Shown here piece by piece: positions 14,398 to 23,824 of a stretch of 64,000 bases of DNA. Source of the stretch: CAUPWF01 sp963515125. GTDB lineage: Bacteria > Bacillota > Clostridia > Lachnospirales > Lachnospiraceae. The notes beneath the pieces are model-generated. The model had not been told where the DNA came from, searched no databases, and saw nothing but the letters and a program-made list of their open reading frames with translations. Both the position numbers and the translations under genes were made by a program. Position 1 is the first letter of the stretch; each line of letters begins with the position of its first letter. Location of the stretch: NCBI GenBank assembly GCA_052116865.1, contig JBQKKG010000012.1:1-64000 (forward strand), in the 5' to 3' direction.

Positions 14398-16455
14398 ATG
14401 GCAGATGGCTCATTATTGTTTGATACTAAAATAGATACAAAAGGATTTGAAAAAGGAACATCAGCGCTTGGAAGTCTTGGTAAAGGTGTAGGAAGTGTTG
14501 TAGCAACTGGTTTAAAAGCAACTGTCGCAGGTGTAACAGCTGCTGCAACTGGCATCGGTGCATTAGCCACATTATCTATTAAGGCATTCTCAGATTATGA
14601 ACAACTTGTAGGTGGTGTTGATACATTATTCAAAGACAGTAGCCAGAAGTTACAAGCATATGCGAACGATGCTTATAAGACTGCTGGATTATCTGCAAAT
14701 GATTATATGCAAACAGCAACATCTTTCTCGGCTAGTTTGTTACAAAGCCTTGGAGGAGATACAGAAAAAGCTGCGGAGTATGCAAATTCTGCAATTATAG
14801 ATATGTCGGACAATGCCAATAAAATGGGTACTAGCATTGGTTCGATACAAGATGCATATCAAGGGTTCGCAAAGCAGAATTATACAATGCTGGATAATTT
14901 AAAGCTTGGATATGGTGGAACAAAAGAAGAAATGCAACGCTTGCTAGATGATGCTAGTAAAATCAGTGGTATAAAATACGATATAAGCAGTTATGCCGAT
15001 GTAACGCAAGCAATCCATGTAATGCAAGAATCAATGGGAATTGCTGGCACTACAGCAGAGGAAGCAAGCAAAACAATTCAAGGTAGCGTAGGCGCAATGA
15101 TGGCATCTTGGAGTAATTTATTGGTTGGCCTTTCAGATGATAACGCTAACTTTAACGTGTTGATAGATAACTTTGTTTCAAGTGTTGCTTCTGTAGCTGA
15201 AAACATACTTCCAAGGGTCGGCATCGCATTAAAGGGTATCGGCATGCTAGTAGAAGAGTTGTTGCCTATAATAGTTTCAAGAATACCGGAAATAATTAAC
15301 GATATTTTGCCTGGTTTATTTAAATCGGGAATGAATTTAATTACTACATTATTGGACGGAATAACTAGTAATCAAGAAGCGTTAAGCAATGGATTAACGG
15401 AAATTTTAGTTTCTGCTATCAACGGTATAAGTTTGTTATTACCCAATATATTGGAAGCGGCACTACAAATTGTTGAATCGTTAGCTAATGGATTATTGGA
15501 AAATCAAGAACAATTAAATGCAAGTCTTTCTTCTATGATTGTATCAGCTTTACAGGGGTTAGGTGAATTGCTACCTAATATATTGGAAGCAGCAATACAA
15601 CTTGTTACCTCGTTTGTTGAAGGCCTATATCAAAATAAGGACCAGATTGCAACGGCAATTGGGCAAATGATATACGACTTAGTTACTGTTATTATAACAA
15701 ATGCACCAGCTATGTTAGATGCTGCCGGATATCTCATAGAAATGATTTTACAAGGCATTTTAAACGGTATTTATCTTCTTTTTGATGCTGGATATCAATT
15801 GGTATTAAAACTATGGGAAGGAATAAAAGCAAATGCGCAACTGGTTCTTGATGCGTTCGGTCAGTTAGTTTATGATTCTGCGCAGTGGATCATTGGAAAA
15901 GCATCTTCATTATGGAACTCTGCAGGGGAATTAGTACGAAATATTTGGCAAGGTATAAAAGATAATGCAAGGATTGTATTAGATGCATTTGGTGACTTAG
16001 TATATGATTCGGCTCAATGGGTAATTGGTAAAGCCTCAGATATGGCCGGAGCTGGTAAGGACCTTGTAAAAGGAATATGGAATGGTATTTCAGACGGATA
16101 CAAATGGATAACTGAAAAAATTAGCGGTTGGGTAGAGAATGTTGTTGATTTTATTAAAGACAAATTTGGGATAGCTTCACCGTCTAAAGTTATGAGAGAC
16201 GAAGTTGGTAAATACTTGGGGCAAGGTATATATGTTGGGTTTGAAAAAGAGGACCCAATGAAGCAAATACAAAACAACTTAAAAGCTGGTGTGAATAGTA
16301 TTCAAGCCAAGGCATTCTTTAACGGTAGCAACAGAGGAATGGCACAGACAACAACGCAACAAGTAATCAATTTTAATCGACCAGTACAGTCGCCGGTAGA
16401 AATTGCTAGGACACTAAGGATGCAACAAACATATGGATTGGCAGGTGCTTATTAA
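14398..16455 (+). CDS. Tail tape measure protein
   Basis: The product is 685 aa. The N-terminal third has the TMP signature region GGVDTLFKDSSQKLQAYAND and QDAYQGFAKQNYTMLDNLKL. Hydrophobic helices follow (about residues 250-440), then near-duplicate repeats, and a C-terminal FIKDKFGIASPSKVMRDE, the conserved phage tail motif. At the usual about 1.5 angstrom per residue it predicts a tail near 100 nm. The start uses GAAGGTGGTG. Confidence 0.93.
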   Translation: MADGSLLFDTKIDTKGFEKGTSALGSLGKGVGSVVATGLKATVAGVTAAATGIGALATLSIKAFSDYEQLVGGVDTLFKDSSQKLQAYANDAYKTAGLSANDYMQTATSFSASLLQSLGGDTEKAAEYANSAIIDMSDNANKMGTSIGSIQDAYQGFAKQNYTMLDNLKLGYGGTKEEMQRLLDDASKISGIKYDISSYADVTQAIHVMQESMGIAGTTAEEASKTIQGSVGAMMASWSNLLVGLSDDNANFNVLIDNFVSSVASVAENILPRVGIALKGIGMLVEELLPIIVSRIPEIINDILPGLFKSGMNLITTLLDGITSNQEALSNGLTEILVSAINGISLLLPNILEAALQIVESLANGLLENQEQLNASLSSMIVSALQGLGELLPNILEAAIQLVTSFVEGLYQNKDQIATAIGQMIYDLVTVIITNAPAMLDAAGYLIEMILQGILNGIYLLFDAGYQLVLKLWEGIKANAQLVLDAFGQLVYDSAQWIIGKASSLWNSAGELVRNIWQGIKDNARIVLDAFGDLVYDSAQWVIGKASDMAGAGKDLVKGIWNGISDGYKWITEKISGWVENVVDFIKDKFGIASPSKVMRDEVGKYLGQGIYVGFEKEDPMKQIQNNLKAGVNSIQAKAFFNGSNRGMAQTTTQQVINFNRPVQSPVEIARTLRMQQTYGLAGAY
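15800..16080 (+). repeat. Internal duplicated segment in the tape measure gene
   Basis: The protein unit WEGIKANAQLVLDAFGQLVY with DSAQWIIGKAS recurs as WQGIKDNARIVLDAFGDLVY with DSAQWVIGKAS about 44 residues later. A third partial copy starts at WNGI. DNA copies are diverged at third positions, so the duplication is old. Such units change tail length. Confidence 0.75.
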
Positions 16456-17306
16456 TGAGTAAGAATGTAATACTAAAATTTGAAAGAAGTGATAAGAAAA
16501 TATTTGTTATAGATGGAACTGATTATGGTATTACAGAAATAAAAGGTATTGACTATCCAGAGATTGAGAAATTCACAGAAAAGAATGCGGTCGGTGATGG
16601 TGATTTTAAAACTGGTGAAAGAATAGCCAGTAGAGAAATTGAATTTTCTGCCAAGCTAAAAGATTCAAGGTTGAATGAGATTGCTAGAAAACAAGTGATT
16701 TCATTTTTCAATGCTAAGTATGGGTTTAAATTATACGTTACATATCAGAGTAATCAAAAGTGGATTGATGCGGAATTAATAGGATTCAAATGCCCTTCTG
16801 CTAATGTTTATAAAAACATAGAGATAGCTGGTACTTTTCTATGTCTAAACCCATATTTTCAGTCAATGGATAACTTTGGAAAGAATATAGCAGCAATAAC
16901 ACCTATGAGTGGGTTCCCATATATGAGTATTATTGGAAAAGGATTTAATGTTGGCATATATAATTTTGCTAATATTGTTGATATTTCCAATGATGGAGAT
17001 GTGGAAACATTTTGTAAAGCTGTGTTTACTTCAAAAGGTCAAGTGGTGAATCCTAAACTTGTTAAGAATGGGAAATATGTACGTGTATTAGATACTCTAG
17101 TCGCAAACGATGTTGTAATCATGGATTTCGTAAATAATAACATAACAAAAAATGGAGTTAAATCAACAAGATTATTAGATAGAAGTTCTCAATTTACAAG
17201 TATGCAATTGGATGTCGGAGATAATAAGATATCTTTTGGAGCAGATAGCGGAGATTCAAACCTAGATGTGACTATCTATTACAATCAACAATACTTGGGG
17301 GTATAG
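16455..17306 (+). CDS. Distal tail protein (Dit-like)
   Basis: The 283-aa protein lies directly after the tape measure (one-base overlap). The N-terminal half contains a Dit-type beta barrel with GDGDFKTGERIASREIEFSA, followed by RKQVISFFNAKYGFKLYV, as in the phage tail family protein group that caps the tube and anchors the baseplate. The C-terminal half is beta-rich. Confidence 0.85.
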   Translation: MSKNVILKFERSDKKIFVIDGTDYGITEIKGIDYPEIEKFTEKNAVGDGDFKTGERIASREIEFSAKLKDSRLNEIARKQVISFFNAKYGFKLYVTYQSNQKWIDAELIGFKCPSANVYKNIEIAGTFLCLNPYFQSMDNFGKNIAAITPMSGFPYMSIIGKGFNVGIYNFANIVDISNDGDVETFCKAVFTSKGQVVNPKLVKNGKYVRVLDTLVANDVVIMDFVNNNITKNGVKSTRLLDRSSQFTSMQLDVGDNKISFGADSGDSNLDVTIYYNQQYLGV

Positions 17307-17307
17307 C

Positions 17308-18354
17308 ATGGAACTAAAGACGTTAGACAAGGACTTCATTCCAGTTGGCGATGTTGCACTTAAATATCTGAATTTACAGTGGAATAGAAAGTATTATGAG
17401 TATGGAGATTTTCAAATTCAAATACTGTCCAAAGATTATGATCCTAATATGAAATATGTGTATGCTGTTGATAGAAAAGAAATTGGCATATTGAACCAAC
17501 CAAAACTAGAGGAATCTATAAATGGTGATTTCATCGTGTTAACTGGATTTCTATATAATAAAATATTGGATGATAAAATTGTGTATCCAACGTTTTATGC
17601 AAATGGAAATATTACTACAGAGGTAAGGAGACAAGTTAGTACATATAAGGAAGATATTCCTAATTTATACTTAAAAGAATCTCAAAAAACACTTGGAACC
17701 AAAATACTATGGCAAGATACAGGAACTGAGCTTGGGAAATCAATTACAGATGTATTAAAGACGCAAGAGCTTGCCTATAGAATCAATTACAGCTATGTAG
17801 ATAATAAATTCTATTTTGAAATATACCAAGGACTAAATAGGACACAGTCTCAGACAGAAAACAATTTTGTAGTATTCTCGCATGGATTCAAGAATCTAAA
17901 GAATGTAAAGGTTGAAATAGATGACAGCAATTATAAAAACTATTTTGTTGTAGGTGGAAGCGGTGAAGCTTCAGATAGAATTATAGAAATTGTTGATTTA
18001 TCAAATGGTGGCTATAAAAAGAAGAAATTTATAGATGCAAAGGGGGAATCTTACGATGAAACGAAGCAAACACTTGCAGAGTACAAACAAACTCTAAGAC
18101 AAAAAGGATTAGAAGAAGCTCTTAAGTATTTAAAAGTATATAATTTTGAGTTTGATGCTTTACAAAGTGGTTCGGTATATTTGGAAGACTACGATATAGG
18201 AGACAAGTGTGACATTGTAATTGAAAGCATGAAGCTATCGTATGAAGCTAGATTGATAGAAGTAAATGAAGTGTACGAAAATGGTAACAAAGAAATAAAG
18301 CTAATATTTGGCGATAAGAAGCCTACAATATACGAGAAAGTGAGGATTAAATAA
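17308..18354 (+). CDS. Tail protein, Gp37-like (baseplate hub)
   Basis: The 348-aa protein starts with strands DKDFIPVGDVALKYLNLQWN and continues with YEYGDFQIQI. It resembles siphovirus ReqiPepy6 Gp37-like tail proteins that form the hub below Dit. The C-terminal DIGDKCDIVIESMKLSYEAR is typical of this group. The order Dit-hub-receptor-binding protein supports it. Confidence 0.8.
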   Translation: MELKTLDKDFIPVGDVALKYLNLQWNRKYYEYGDFQIQILSKDYDPNMKYVYAVDRKEIGILNQPKLEESINGDFIVLTGFLYNKILDDKIVYPTFYANGNITTEVRRQVSTYKEDIPNLYLKESQKTLGTKILWQDTGTELGKSITDVLKTQELAYRINYSYVDNKFYFEIYQGLNRTQSQTENNFVVFSHGFKNLKNVKVEIDDSNYKNYFVVGGSGEASDRIIEIVDLSNGGYKKKKFIDAKGESYDETKQTLAEYKQTLRQKGLEEALKYLKVYNFEFDALQSGSVYLEDYDIGDKCDIVIESMKLSYEARLIEVNEVYENGNKEIKLIFGDKKPTIYEKVRIK

Positions 18355-19670
18355 TGATAAGTTATCCTTGGGACAGTAAAATAACTGGTTATGACGAAGA
18401 AGGACATGCAATTCTTGATAGGGCTTCTAATTCAGATATTCTATCAAAACATTACGAAAGAATGTATAGTGACGGTATTTGGCCTAATCCATCCGATGGA
18501 TTCCAAGTAGTTACTTGTACAGAAGAAATGACGGTTATTGTTAAGCCGGGCAGTGGTGTTTTGAAAGGTAAATTGTTTATTGAAAACGACAATAGAACAT
18601 TAATTGTACAAGCAAGTGAAAGCTCAGATAGAATTGATAGGGTTGTATTAAGAAGAAATAGGAATATAGAATTCAGAAATGTTGATTTGTACGTATTAAA
18701 AGGGGTAGCAGCTACAAATCCTGTTGCACCTTCCCTTACACGAAATGACAATGTTTGGGAACTTGGAATAGCTGATTTATTTATCGCAAGGAATAGTACA
18801 GTGGTTTCACAATCTAGGATTACAGATACTAGGTTAAATAATGAATTATGTGGAATTACTGTAAATCTTCCGAAGGCAGTAGATACACAATCTCTATATG
18901 CGCAATATCAAGCATCATTAGACGAGTATATGAAGTTCGTGGCTTCTGCATTAGACGAAACACTTGCTGGTAATTTACAAAGCCAAATTAATGCAACAAA
19001 AGTAGATGTTACCAAAGCCCAAGCAGACATCATGGCAAACTTTGATTACCTAAACAAGTTGCACTCGAATGGGGAAGTTTTAGACGATGCATTGCGAATA
19101 GACGTAAATACTCCTACTGATAGATTAAATACAAAATGTTGGTGCTTGTATAATGATGGAGTTTCCGGAACTGTTAGGATGCCACCTGGTTGTGTACTTG
19201 GGTTTCGGTCGTACGAATACTTTAATTCTGGTTGGCATGTATTAAAGGTATCGGAAGTATATCCAGTGCAAGGAAGAATTTGGACTAGAAGATATGATAA
19301 GCCTTCTGGTACTTGGTATGATTGGGTAGATAACACGCAAGTATCAATTAACGGAATCAAGTGCCAAAAAATATCAGAAGTTGCAATTCCATCTGTAGGT
19401 ACGCAAGTATCCTTGGCTAGTATAGGTGATGCAAGCAATATCCTATGTACGATTGGAGCAACTGCATACGATAAATATGTCTCGAGTGTAATCATTGATG
19501 CATCAATTGCACAAGAATTTATTTTATCTACGTTTTGGAATACAACCGCTTTTATATCCTGCTTAATTGCGTGGAATCCATCAACAAAGATAATGACTTT
19601 TAACAGTATTGAGCGTGGGACAAATTGGAATACAGCAAATCTATATATTCGGTTTTACAAAATATTATAA
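18354..19670 (+). CDS. Receptor-binding tail fibre protein with pyocin-knob-like domain
   Basis: The 438-aa protein begins MISYPWDSKITGYDEEGHA, a common start of baseplate fibre proteins. A coiled region (about 180-235) follows, then RIDVNTPTDRLNTKCWCLYN to YDKPSGTWYDWVDN, a pyocin-knob-like receptor domain. The last about 90 residues form a separate beta domain and probably set host specificity. Confidence 0.8.
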   Translation: MISYPWDSKITGYDEEGHAILDRASNSDILSKHYERMYSDGIWPNPSDGFQVVTCTEEMTVIVKPGSGVLKGKLFIENDNRTLIVQASESSDRIDRVVLRRNRNIEFRNVDLYVLKGVAATNPVAPSLTRNDNVWELGIADLFIARNSTVVSQSRITDTRLNNELCGITVNLPKAVDTQSLYAQYQASLDEYMKFVASALDETLAGNLQSQINATKVDVTKAQADIMANFDYLNKLHSNGEVLDDALRIDVNTPTDRLNTKCWCLYNDGVSGTVRMPPGCVLGFRSYEYFNSGWHVLKVSEVYPVQGRIWTRRYDKPSGTWYDWVDNTQVSINGIKCQKISEVAIPSVGTQVSLASIGDASNILCTIGATAYDKYVSSVIIDASIAQEFILSTFWNTTAFISCLIAWNPSTKIMTFNSIERGTNWNTANLYIRFYKIL

Positions 19671-19680
19671 GGGGTATGCC

Positions 19681-19995
19681 ATGAATGAACTTGAATGCGA
19701 AAACAGATTAACCAAAGTAGAAGAGCGGGCAAAGAGCAACACGCATCAAATCAATGAACTTAAGCCGATTATAAACGAAATACATACGCTGTCGAAAACA
19801 ATGGTGTTGTTAGTTGAGCAAGTAAAAGGAACTAATGATAGCGTGAACGACTTGAAAGAAAAAGTTGAAAGCATAGAGAAAGAACCAGCTACAAGATGGA
19901 AGGATTCTACAAGAACACTATTTAACGCTTTTCTTGGAGCCATTGGAACGGCAGTAGCAGGTGGAGTAATTTACCTATTAATAATGATTAAGTAA
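19681..19995 (+). CDS. XhlA-like hemolysin/holin-associated protein
   Basis: The start at 19681 is set by AAGGGGTATGCC. The 104-aa product has a long coiled coil (NRLTKVEERAKSNTHQINEL and QVKGTNDSVNDLKEKVES) and one C-terminal membrane helix (FLGAIGTAVAGGVIYLLIMI). That architecture matches XhlA, which cooperates with holin in lysis in Bacillus PBSX. It is 13 bases upstream of the holin. Confidence 0.85.
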   Translation: MNELECENRLTKVEERAKSNTHQINELKPIINEIHTLSKTMVLLVEQVKGTNDSVNDLKEKVESIEKEPATRWKDSTRTLFNAFLGAIGTAVAGGVIYLLIMIK

Positions 19996-20008
19996 AGGAG
20001 AATTAACA

Positions 20009-20302
20009 ATGGAATTTTTAACAAATTATATTAAACCAGAATTATTAGTGGTAGCTATAGTCTTATACTTTATTGGTATATGGTTAAAGAATTTAAAGTC
20101 ACTAAAGGATAAGTACATCCCATTTGTTCTAGGAGGAATAGGGATATTATTAAGTGCACTCTATGTGCTATCAACAGCTCAATTTAATGCATGGAACGAT
20201 GTAGCAATGGCTATATTTATATCGTTTATACAAGGTATTTTAGTGGCTGCAGCAAGTACATATGTGAATCAGTTAATTAAGCAAAGTGGTAAGGAGGAAT
20301 AG
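20009..20302 (+). CDS. Phage holin
   Basis: The 97-aa protein has three hydrophobic segments (about residues 11-28, 38-58 and 66-88) and a charged C-terminus (KQSGKEE), the layout of Firmicutes phage holins that permeabilise the membrane to time lysis. It lies between the XhlA-like gene and the endolysin. AAAGGAGAATT precedes the ATG. Confidence 0.85.
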   Translation: MEFLTNYIKPELLVVAIVLYFIGIWLKNLKSLKDKYIPFVLGGIGILLSALYVLSTAQFNAWNDVAMAIFISFIQGILVAAASTYVNQLIKQSGKEE

Positions 20303-20304
20303 GT

Positions 20305-20442
20305 ATGCATAGAAGTCAAGAAGTTGTATTTCGTATGGAAGAGGAAACGGTTGAGTTCAATCAAGCCCTATATAAAAAGAATCTAGAGGAAAATACATTT
20401 ACCGAGGATATGGAAGGAGAAGATAAGAATGCAGAAAACTAA
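20305..20442 (+). CDS. Small acidic protein between holin and endolysin, 45 aa
   Basis: The ATG at 20305 follows AAGGAGGAATAGGT. The 45-residue product (MHRSQEVVFRMEEETVEFNQ at the start) is acidic and soluble, and overlaps the endolysin start by 14 bases. I do not recognise it. Its place in the lysis cassette allows a role in lysis timing, but translation coupling alone would also explain it. Confidence 0.55.
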   Translation: MHRSQEVVFRMEEETVEFNQALYKKNLEENTFTEDMEGEDKNAEN

Positions 20443-21349
20443 TTTATGGTTATCGGAAAGCAAGTATTCCATGAAAGCACCATACGGAATGACACCACGT
20501 GGAATTGTAGTACATAATACTGCAAATGATGCCAGTGCAATGTCAGAAGCATCTTATATGGTTGGGAATAACAGCAACACCTCTTTTCATTACGCAGTGG
20601 ATCATGAAAGAATTGTACAGTGTATTCCAGATAATCGTAATGCATGGCACTGTGGGGCTACGTACGGCAATCTCAATTATCTTGGTATTGAAACTTGCTA
20701 TTCTAGAAGCGGTGGAGATAGATTTACGCAAGCAGAATTAAACGCTGCATATCTTGTAGCTTTAAAATGTAAAGAATACGGATGGGGAATTGATAAAGTA
20801 TTTACCCATCAATCACAGAGTGGAAAATACTGCCCTCACCGAACACTTGATTTAGGCTGGAATAGATTCCTAAGTTTAGTTAAGTTATATCTAGATGGTC
20901 AAGTCGGTTGGATATGGGATAGTAATAAGCACAAATGGTGGTACAAGCACGAAGACGGTTCTTACACAATCTACAATTGGGAATTCATCGGTGGCAAATG
21001 GTACTTCTTTGATAAAGATGGTTGGATGATTTGCAAGCAATGGCTTCTATGGAAAGATAAGTGGTACTTCTTCGATGATAGCGGTGCAATGGTAGCCAAT
21101 AAATGGATTTGGTGGAAGAATGAATGTTATTACTTAGATTCTAACGGTGTGATGGTTGCTGACGATTGGCAAAAGGACAAAGACTGGTGGTACTTCTTGG
21201 ATTCGCAAGGCCATATGGCACGCAATTGTAAGATTGAATGGAAAGGGAAGGAATACTTTTTCAATCAAGATGGTAAGATGGTACAGAATGTTAAGGTTAC
21301 GTGGGACAAGGAATACTTTGCAGATGCAAACGGTGTGTTGAGTATATAG
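20429..21349 (+). CDS. Endolysin: N-acetylmuramoyl-L-alanine amidase with wall-binding repeats
   Basis: Residues about 20-150 form an Amidase_2 (PGRP-like) zinc domain. His29 lies in GIVVHNTA and further ligands are expected in HQSQSGKYCPHRT. It cuts the amide bond between muramic acid and the stem peptide. Residues about 165-306 hold six or so aromatic choline-binding-type repeats such as KWYFFDKDGWMICKQW, which bind wall polymers. GGAAGGAGAAG precedes the ATG. Length and position are those of a siphophage lysin. Confidence 0.92.
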   Translation: MQKTNLWLSESKYSMKAPYGMTPRGIVVHNTANDASAMSEASYMVGNNSNTSFHYAVDHERIVQCIPDNRNAWHCGATYGNLNYLGIETCYSRSGGDRFTQAELNAAYLVALKCKEYGWGIDKVFTHQSQSGKYCPHRTLDLGWNRFLSLVKLYLDGQVGWIWDSNKHKWWYKHEDGSYTIYNWEFIGGKWYFFDKDGWMICKQWLLWKDKWYFFDDSGAMVANKWIWWKNECYYLDSNGVMVADDWQKDKDWWYFLDSQGHMARNCKIEWKGKEYFFNQDGKMVQNVKVTWDKEYFADANGVLSI

Positions 21350-21359
21350 TTATAGTAGT

Positions 21360-21386
21360 AGCCCCTTTTCCGATGGATTAGGGGCT
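21360..21386 (+). terminator. Hairpin after the lysis cassette
   Basis: AGCCCC pairs with GGGGCT around a 15-base loop, 10 bases after the endolysin stop. The T run is weak, so it is a likely but modest terminator of the late operon. Confidence 0.5.
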
Positions 21387-21402
21387 GTAATATTATAAAA
21401 AA

Positions 21403-21426
21403 TTCGTGTTGCATTTCGTGTTGCAT
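21403..21426. repeat. Tandem 12-mer, candidate integrase arm-type sites
   Basis: TTCGTGTTGCAT occurs twice in direct tandem. It lies about 130 bases inside the presumed attR core. Tyrosine integrases bind short direct repeats in the att arms, so this is a plausible arm-type site. No integrase is visible in the window to compare. Confidence 0.5.
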
Positions 21427-21560
21427 TTTATTCAAAAACAATATTTTTATGATAAATATATTTTGTATAAATAAAAAATATTTTAATCCAAAAAGCTAGT
21501 AAACACAAGGGTTTCAATTATACTGCCTATTTGTTTGCGTTTGTTTGAAAAACTGTACGA

Positions 21561-21588
21561 TACAGTTCAACTCCCGCCAGGTCCATTG
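21561..21588 (+). mobile_element. Candidate attR: 3' end of a tRNA-type gene
   Basis: GTTCAACTCCCGCCAGGTCC followed by A reads as the T-loop (TTCAACT), the 3' side of a T-stem (CCCGC), the 3' acceptor strand CAGGTCC and discriminator A. The matching 5' T-stem (GCGGG) is absent immediately upstream, so only about 20 bases of the host gene remain. This is expected where a phage integrates into a tRNA or tmRNA 3' end. Exact ends of the core and the identity of the RNA are unknown. Confidence 0.6.
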
Positions 21589-21620
21589 TAAGAGTGCCGT
21601 ATTAACGGTACTCTTATTTT
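21588..21620 (+). terminator. Terminator of the host RNA gene at the attachment site
   Basis: AAGAGTGCCGT pairs with ACGGTACTCTT (one G-T) around ATTA, followed by ATTTTTAT. It lies a few bases after the tRNA-like end, as expected for the terminator of the integrated host gene. Confidence 0.8.
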
Positions 21621-21658
21621 TATATACTACTGTGAATTAAGAAAATATAAATAATTTA

Positions 21659-21700
21659 AATCTAAAAGAGCATTCGATTTCTCGAATGCTCTTTTAGATT
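21659..21700. terminator. Bidirectional terminator
   Basis: Perfect 19-bp inverted repeat AATCTAAAAGAGCATTCGA around TTTC, with A-rich and T-rich flanks on both sides. It ends the minus-strand ABC transporter operon and insulates it from the plus-strand RNA gene. Confidence 0.9.
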
Positions 21701-21721
21701 ATATTTCTGTATGAAACAACA

Positions 21722-23824
21722 TTATTTTAATAACAACTTCTTTGCGAGCTTTGGATTTGTAGTAACACAAGTAACCCGATGACTACTTTGACCTTCACTA
21801 TTCCTAATTTGCAATGTAAATTCCCAATTCCAATTGTAAGGATAGATAGATTGATTAGAGCTAGTCAATTCCGTGGGTACAAAGCTTGACTTCATTTCGT
21901 TTATAATATTAGAATCCGTTTCAATCTGAAAGATTGGATCTAAGTAAACGTCTTCTTTCATAGTGTCAGGAACTTCCGGTGTATAGCTGGATGAGAGTTC
22001 CATGATATCATAATCTAGAATTGTTTTATGAACTGGAATCCCAATAGAAGATAAAAATGAAATCGTGTCTTCAAAATTACTATAAATATAATACACATTG
22101 TGGTTTTCCGGTTGTGAAAAATTCTTAGCATTACTCATTAAAGTATCTGAGACAAATTGAAAGTCTAAACTTCCAATAGGTGTCTCATGTGCTAAAGTGC
22201 TTGCACTTAATGAAGAAAAATCTTTGAGGTAACGATTTGTCAAGTCTTCTCTTTGTACATCAGTAAGTGCTAATTGAAGAGATTCTATGCCATTGGTCCA
22301 TGTTATTTCGGTTGGCGTCTGTTCACTTAGCGGATAGATAGGGAAGACAGCTGTTTTATAGTTTGAGCTTGTATAGAGTAAATCAAATAACGCTTGTTGT
22401 TCTGTAATATCTATCATATATGATCGGTATACTGTATGATGTTTACCCATGTGATACGCAACGGTAACTGGTGCTGTAAAATGTGAAGTTTGCTTATCTT
22501 TAGGAGCTGGGGTGTCAATGGCATTATCAAGGAACGAGTAGGCCCTCTCCATGTCCTTACCTGTCAAACGCATTTGGGACAGAATATAGTCTTCACTGTT
22601 TTTATTCCCCAGAACATCGTCATAGTTTACTGAAACATCTAAGTTATTCACAGCAATAGAAATAGAGTTAAGTTCTTTATATTTGGGGAAGAAGCTATCA
22701 TATCCAAGCATATCTAGCCAGAAAAAGGCCAGACAAAATAAACTTAAAAATATAGAAAAATACAGTTGCTTTCGATGTGAAATAGCACCACGAATATTAA
22801 ATTGATAAATAACCTCAATGGCTCCATGTATAATTATAACGCCTAAAACAATGCCGAAAATTAACCAAGCATTAGATTCATTCACTGAGAGCGAGGAGAA
22901 GAACATACCACATAAAAGAGAAAGAGGTACTACAATTGCAAAGCGAATCACTGGTTCGGTTTTGCAGAAAACCATCGAACGTCCAGCAGATTCGGAGGGT
23001 CTATGTTGATAAAGCCATAGTACAAGCAAAAGTAATAAGATAAACCATACAATGGCACCGATCATATAAGGGACATGATCTAATAGGTGCCACTGTGTCA
23101 TATTGTTAAGAACATTTCCTGATAAATAATAATAAATGGACACTGGTGAAAAAAAAGATAACAAAGTATCAAAATGGTTGTTTGCATAATAGGTCTCTAG
23201 AAATCTATCACTATAAGCCTGGATTACAGGGATGATTATAATTGGAATATATGAATAAAATACGCTGGCCCCAAGGATAGCAACAATTACATTGCCTGTT
23301 AGCATAACGGCCAGTATAGTAAAATTATAACATAATAAGAACCCTAATATATGCACGAATACTCCTAAAGCAACCCACTTTACCATGGAAGAAGTAATAT
23401 ACCCATTGCCAGCACCAAGCGATGAACAAACTAGCACACTGATGGTGTAAGGAATAATATAGATAAGCATTCCGTTCAAATAAATGGTAGTAAATAGGGT
23501 ATTTCGTTTTATTGGTAAACTGTGATACAAGTCTACCTTATCGGAAGAAAATAAATAAGAAAATCCTTGTACTCCTATTATTACAGAGCTTATAATACCA
23601 ATGCCAACTGGTATTTTGTTGGTAGGACCTAAAAATCCATTGATAAAGTTATACATGTCAGATAAAGTCGCTGTTTGTTCATTCATCTGATGAATTTGTC
23701 CTTGAAATCTGAGAACAAATGTAATAATAAAAAATAAAAAGGTAGTACTGCACAAAGCAATAGACCAGACACGTCGCTTTAAATCTTCTTTCCATAATTT
23801 AGATGACAAGATGTTTGATGTCAT
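21722..23824 (-). CDS. ABC transporter permease, YtrC/YtrD-like (DUF6449-type)
   Basis: The 700-aa protein has about seven to eight N-terminal membrane segments (to about residue 360) and a large extracytoplasmic C-terminal domain of about 330 residues rich in polar beta structure. This combination is seen in permeases paired with YtrA-type regulators. It overlaps the ATPase gene by 26 bases and is therefore co-translated. The substrate is unknown; B. subtilis ytr genes respond to cell-wall antibiotics. Confidence 0.75.
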   Translation of the reverse strand: MTSNILSSKLWKEDLKRRVWSIALCSTTFLFFIITFVLRFQGQIHQMNEQTATLSDMYNFINGFLGPTNKIPVGIGIISSVIIGVQGFSYLFSSDKVDLYHSLPIKRNTLFTTIYLNGMLIYIIPYTISVLVCSSLGAGNGYITSSMVKWVALGVFVHILGFLLCYNFTILAVMLTGNVIVAILGASVFYSYIPIIIIPVIQAYSDRFLETYYANNHFDTLLSFFSPVSIYYYLSGNVLNNMTQWHLLDHVPYMIGAIVWFILLLLLVLWLYQHRPSESAGRSMVFCKTEPVIRFAIVVPLSLLCGMFFSSLSVNESNAWLIFGIVLGVIIIHGAIEVIYQFNIRGAISHRKQLYFSIFLSLFCLAFFWLDMLGYDSFFPKYKELNSISIAVNNLDVSVNYDDVLGNKNSEDYILSQMRLTGKDMERAYSFLDNAIDTPAPKDKQTSHFTAPVTVAYHMGKHHTVYRSYMIDITEQQALFDLLYTSSNYKTAVFPIYPLSEQTPTEITWTNGIESLQLALTDVQREDLTNRYLKDFSSLSASTLAHETPIGSLDFQFVSDTLMSNAKNFSQPENHNVYYIYSNFEDTISFLSSIGIPVHKTILDYDIMELSSSYTPEVPDTMKEDVYLDPIFQIETDSNIINEMKSSFVPTELTSSNQSIYPYNWNWEFTLQIRNSEGQSSHRVTCVTTNPKLAKKLLLK

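Larger units (their letters stand above)
21387..21721. other. Prophage right end and intergenic junction
   Basis: This 335-base stretch has no convincing gene. It contains tandem 12-mers (21403-21426), an AT-rich phage stretch, the tRNA-like 3' end (attR candidate), the terminator of the disrupted host RNA gene and a strong bidirectional terminator before the host ABC transporter. Confidence 0.7.

Noticed and set aside
21387..21540. Short minus-strand frame starting in the tandem 12-mers (MQHEMQHE)
   Set aside because: It has no ribosome site and its repeats are better explained as integrase-binding sites.
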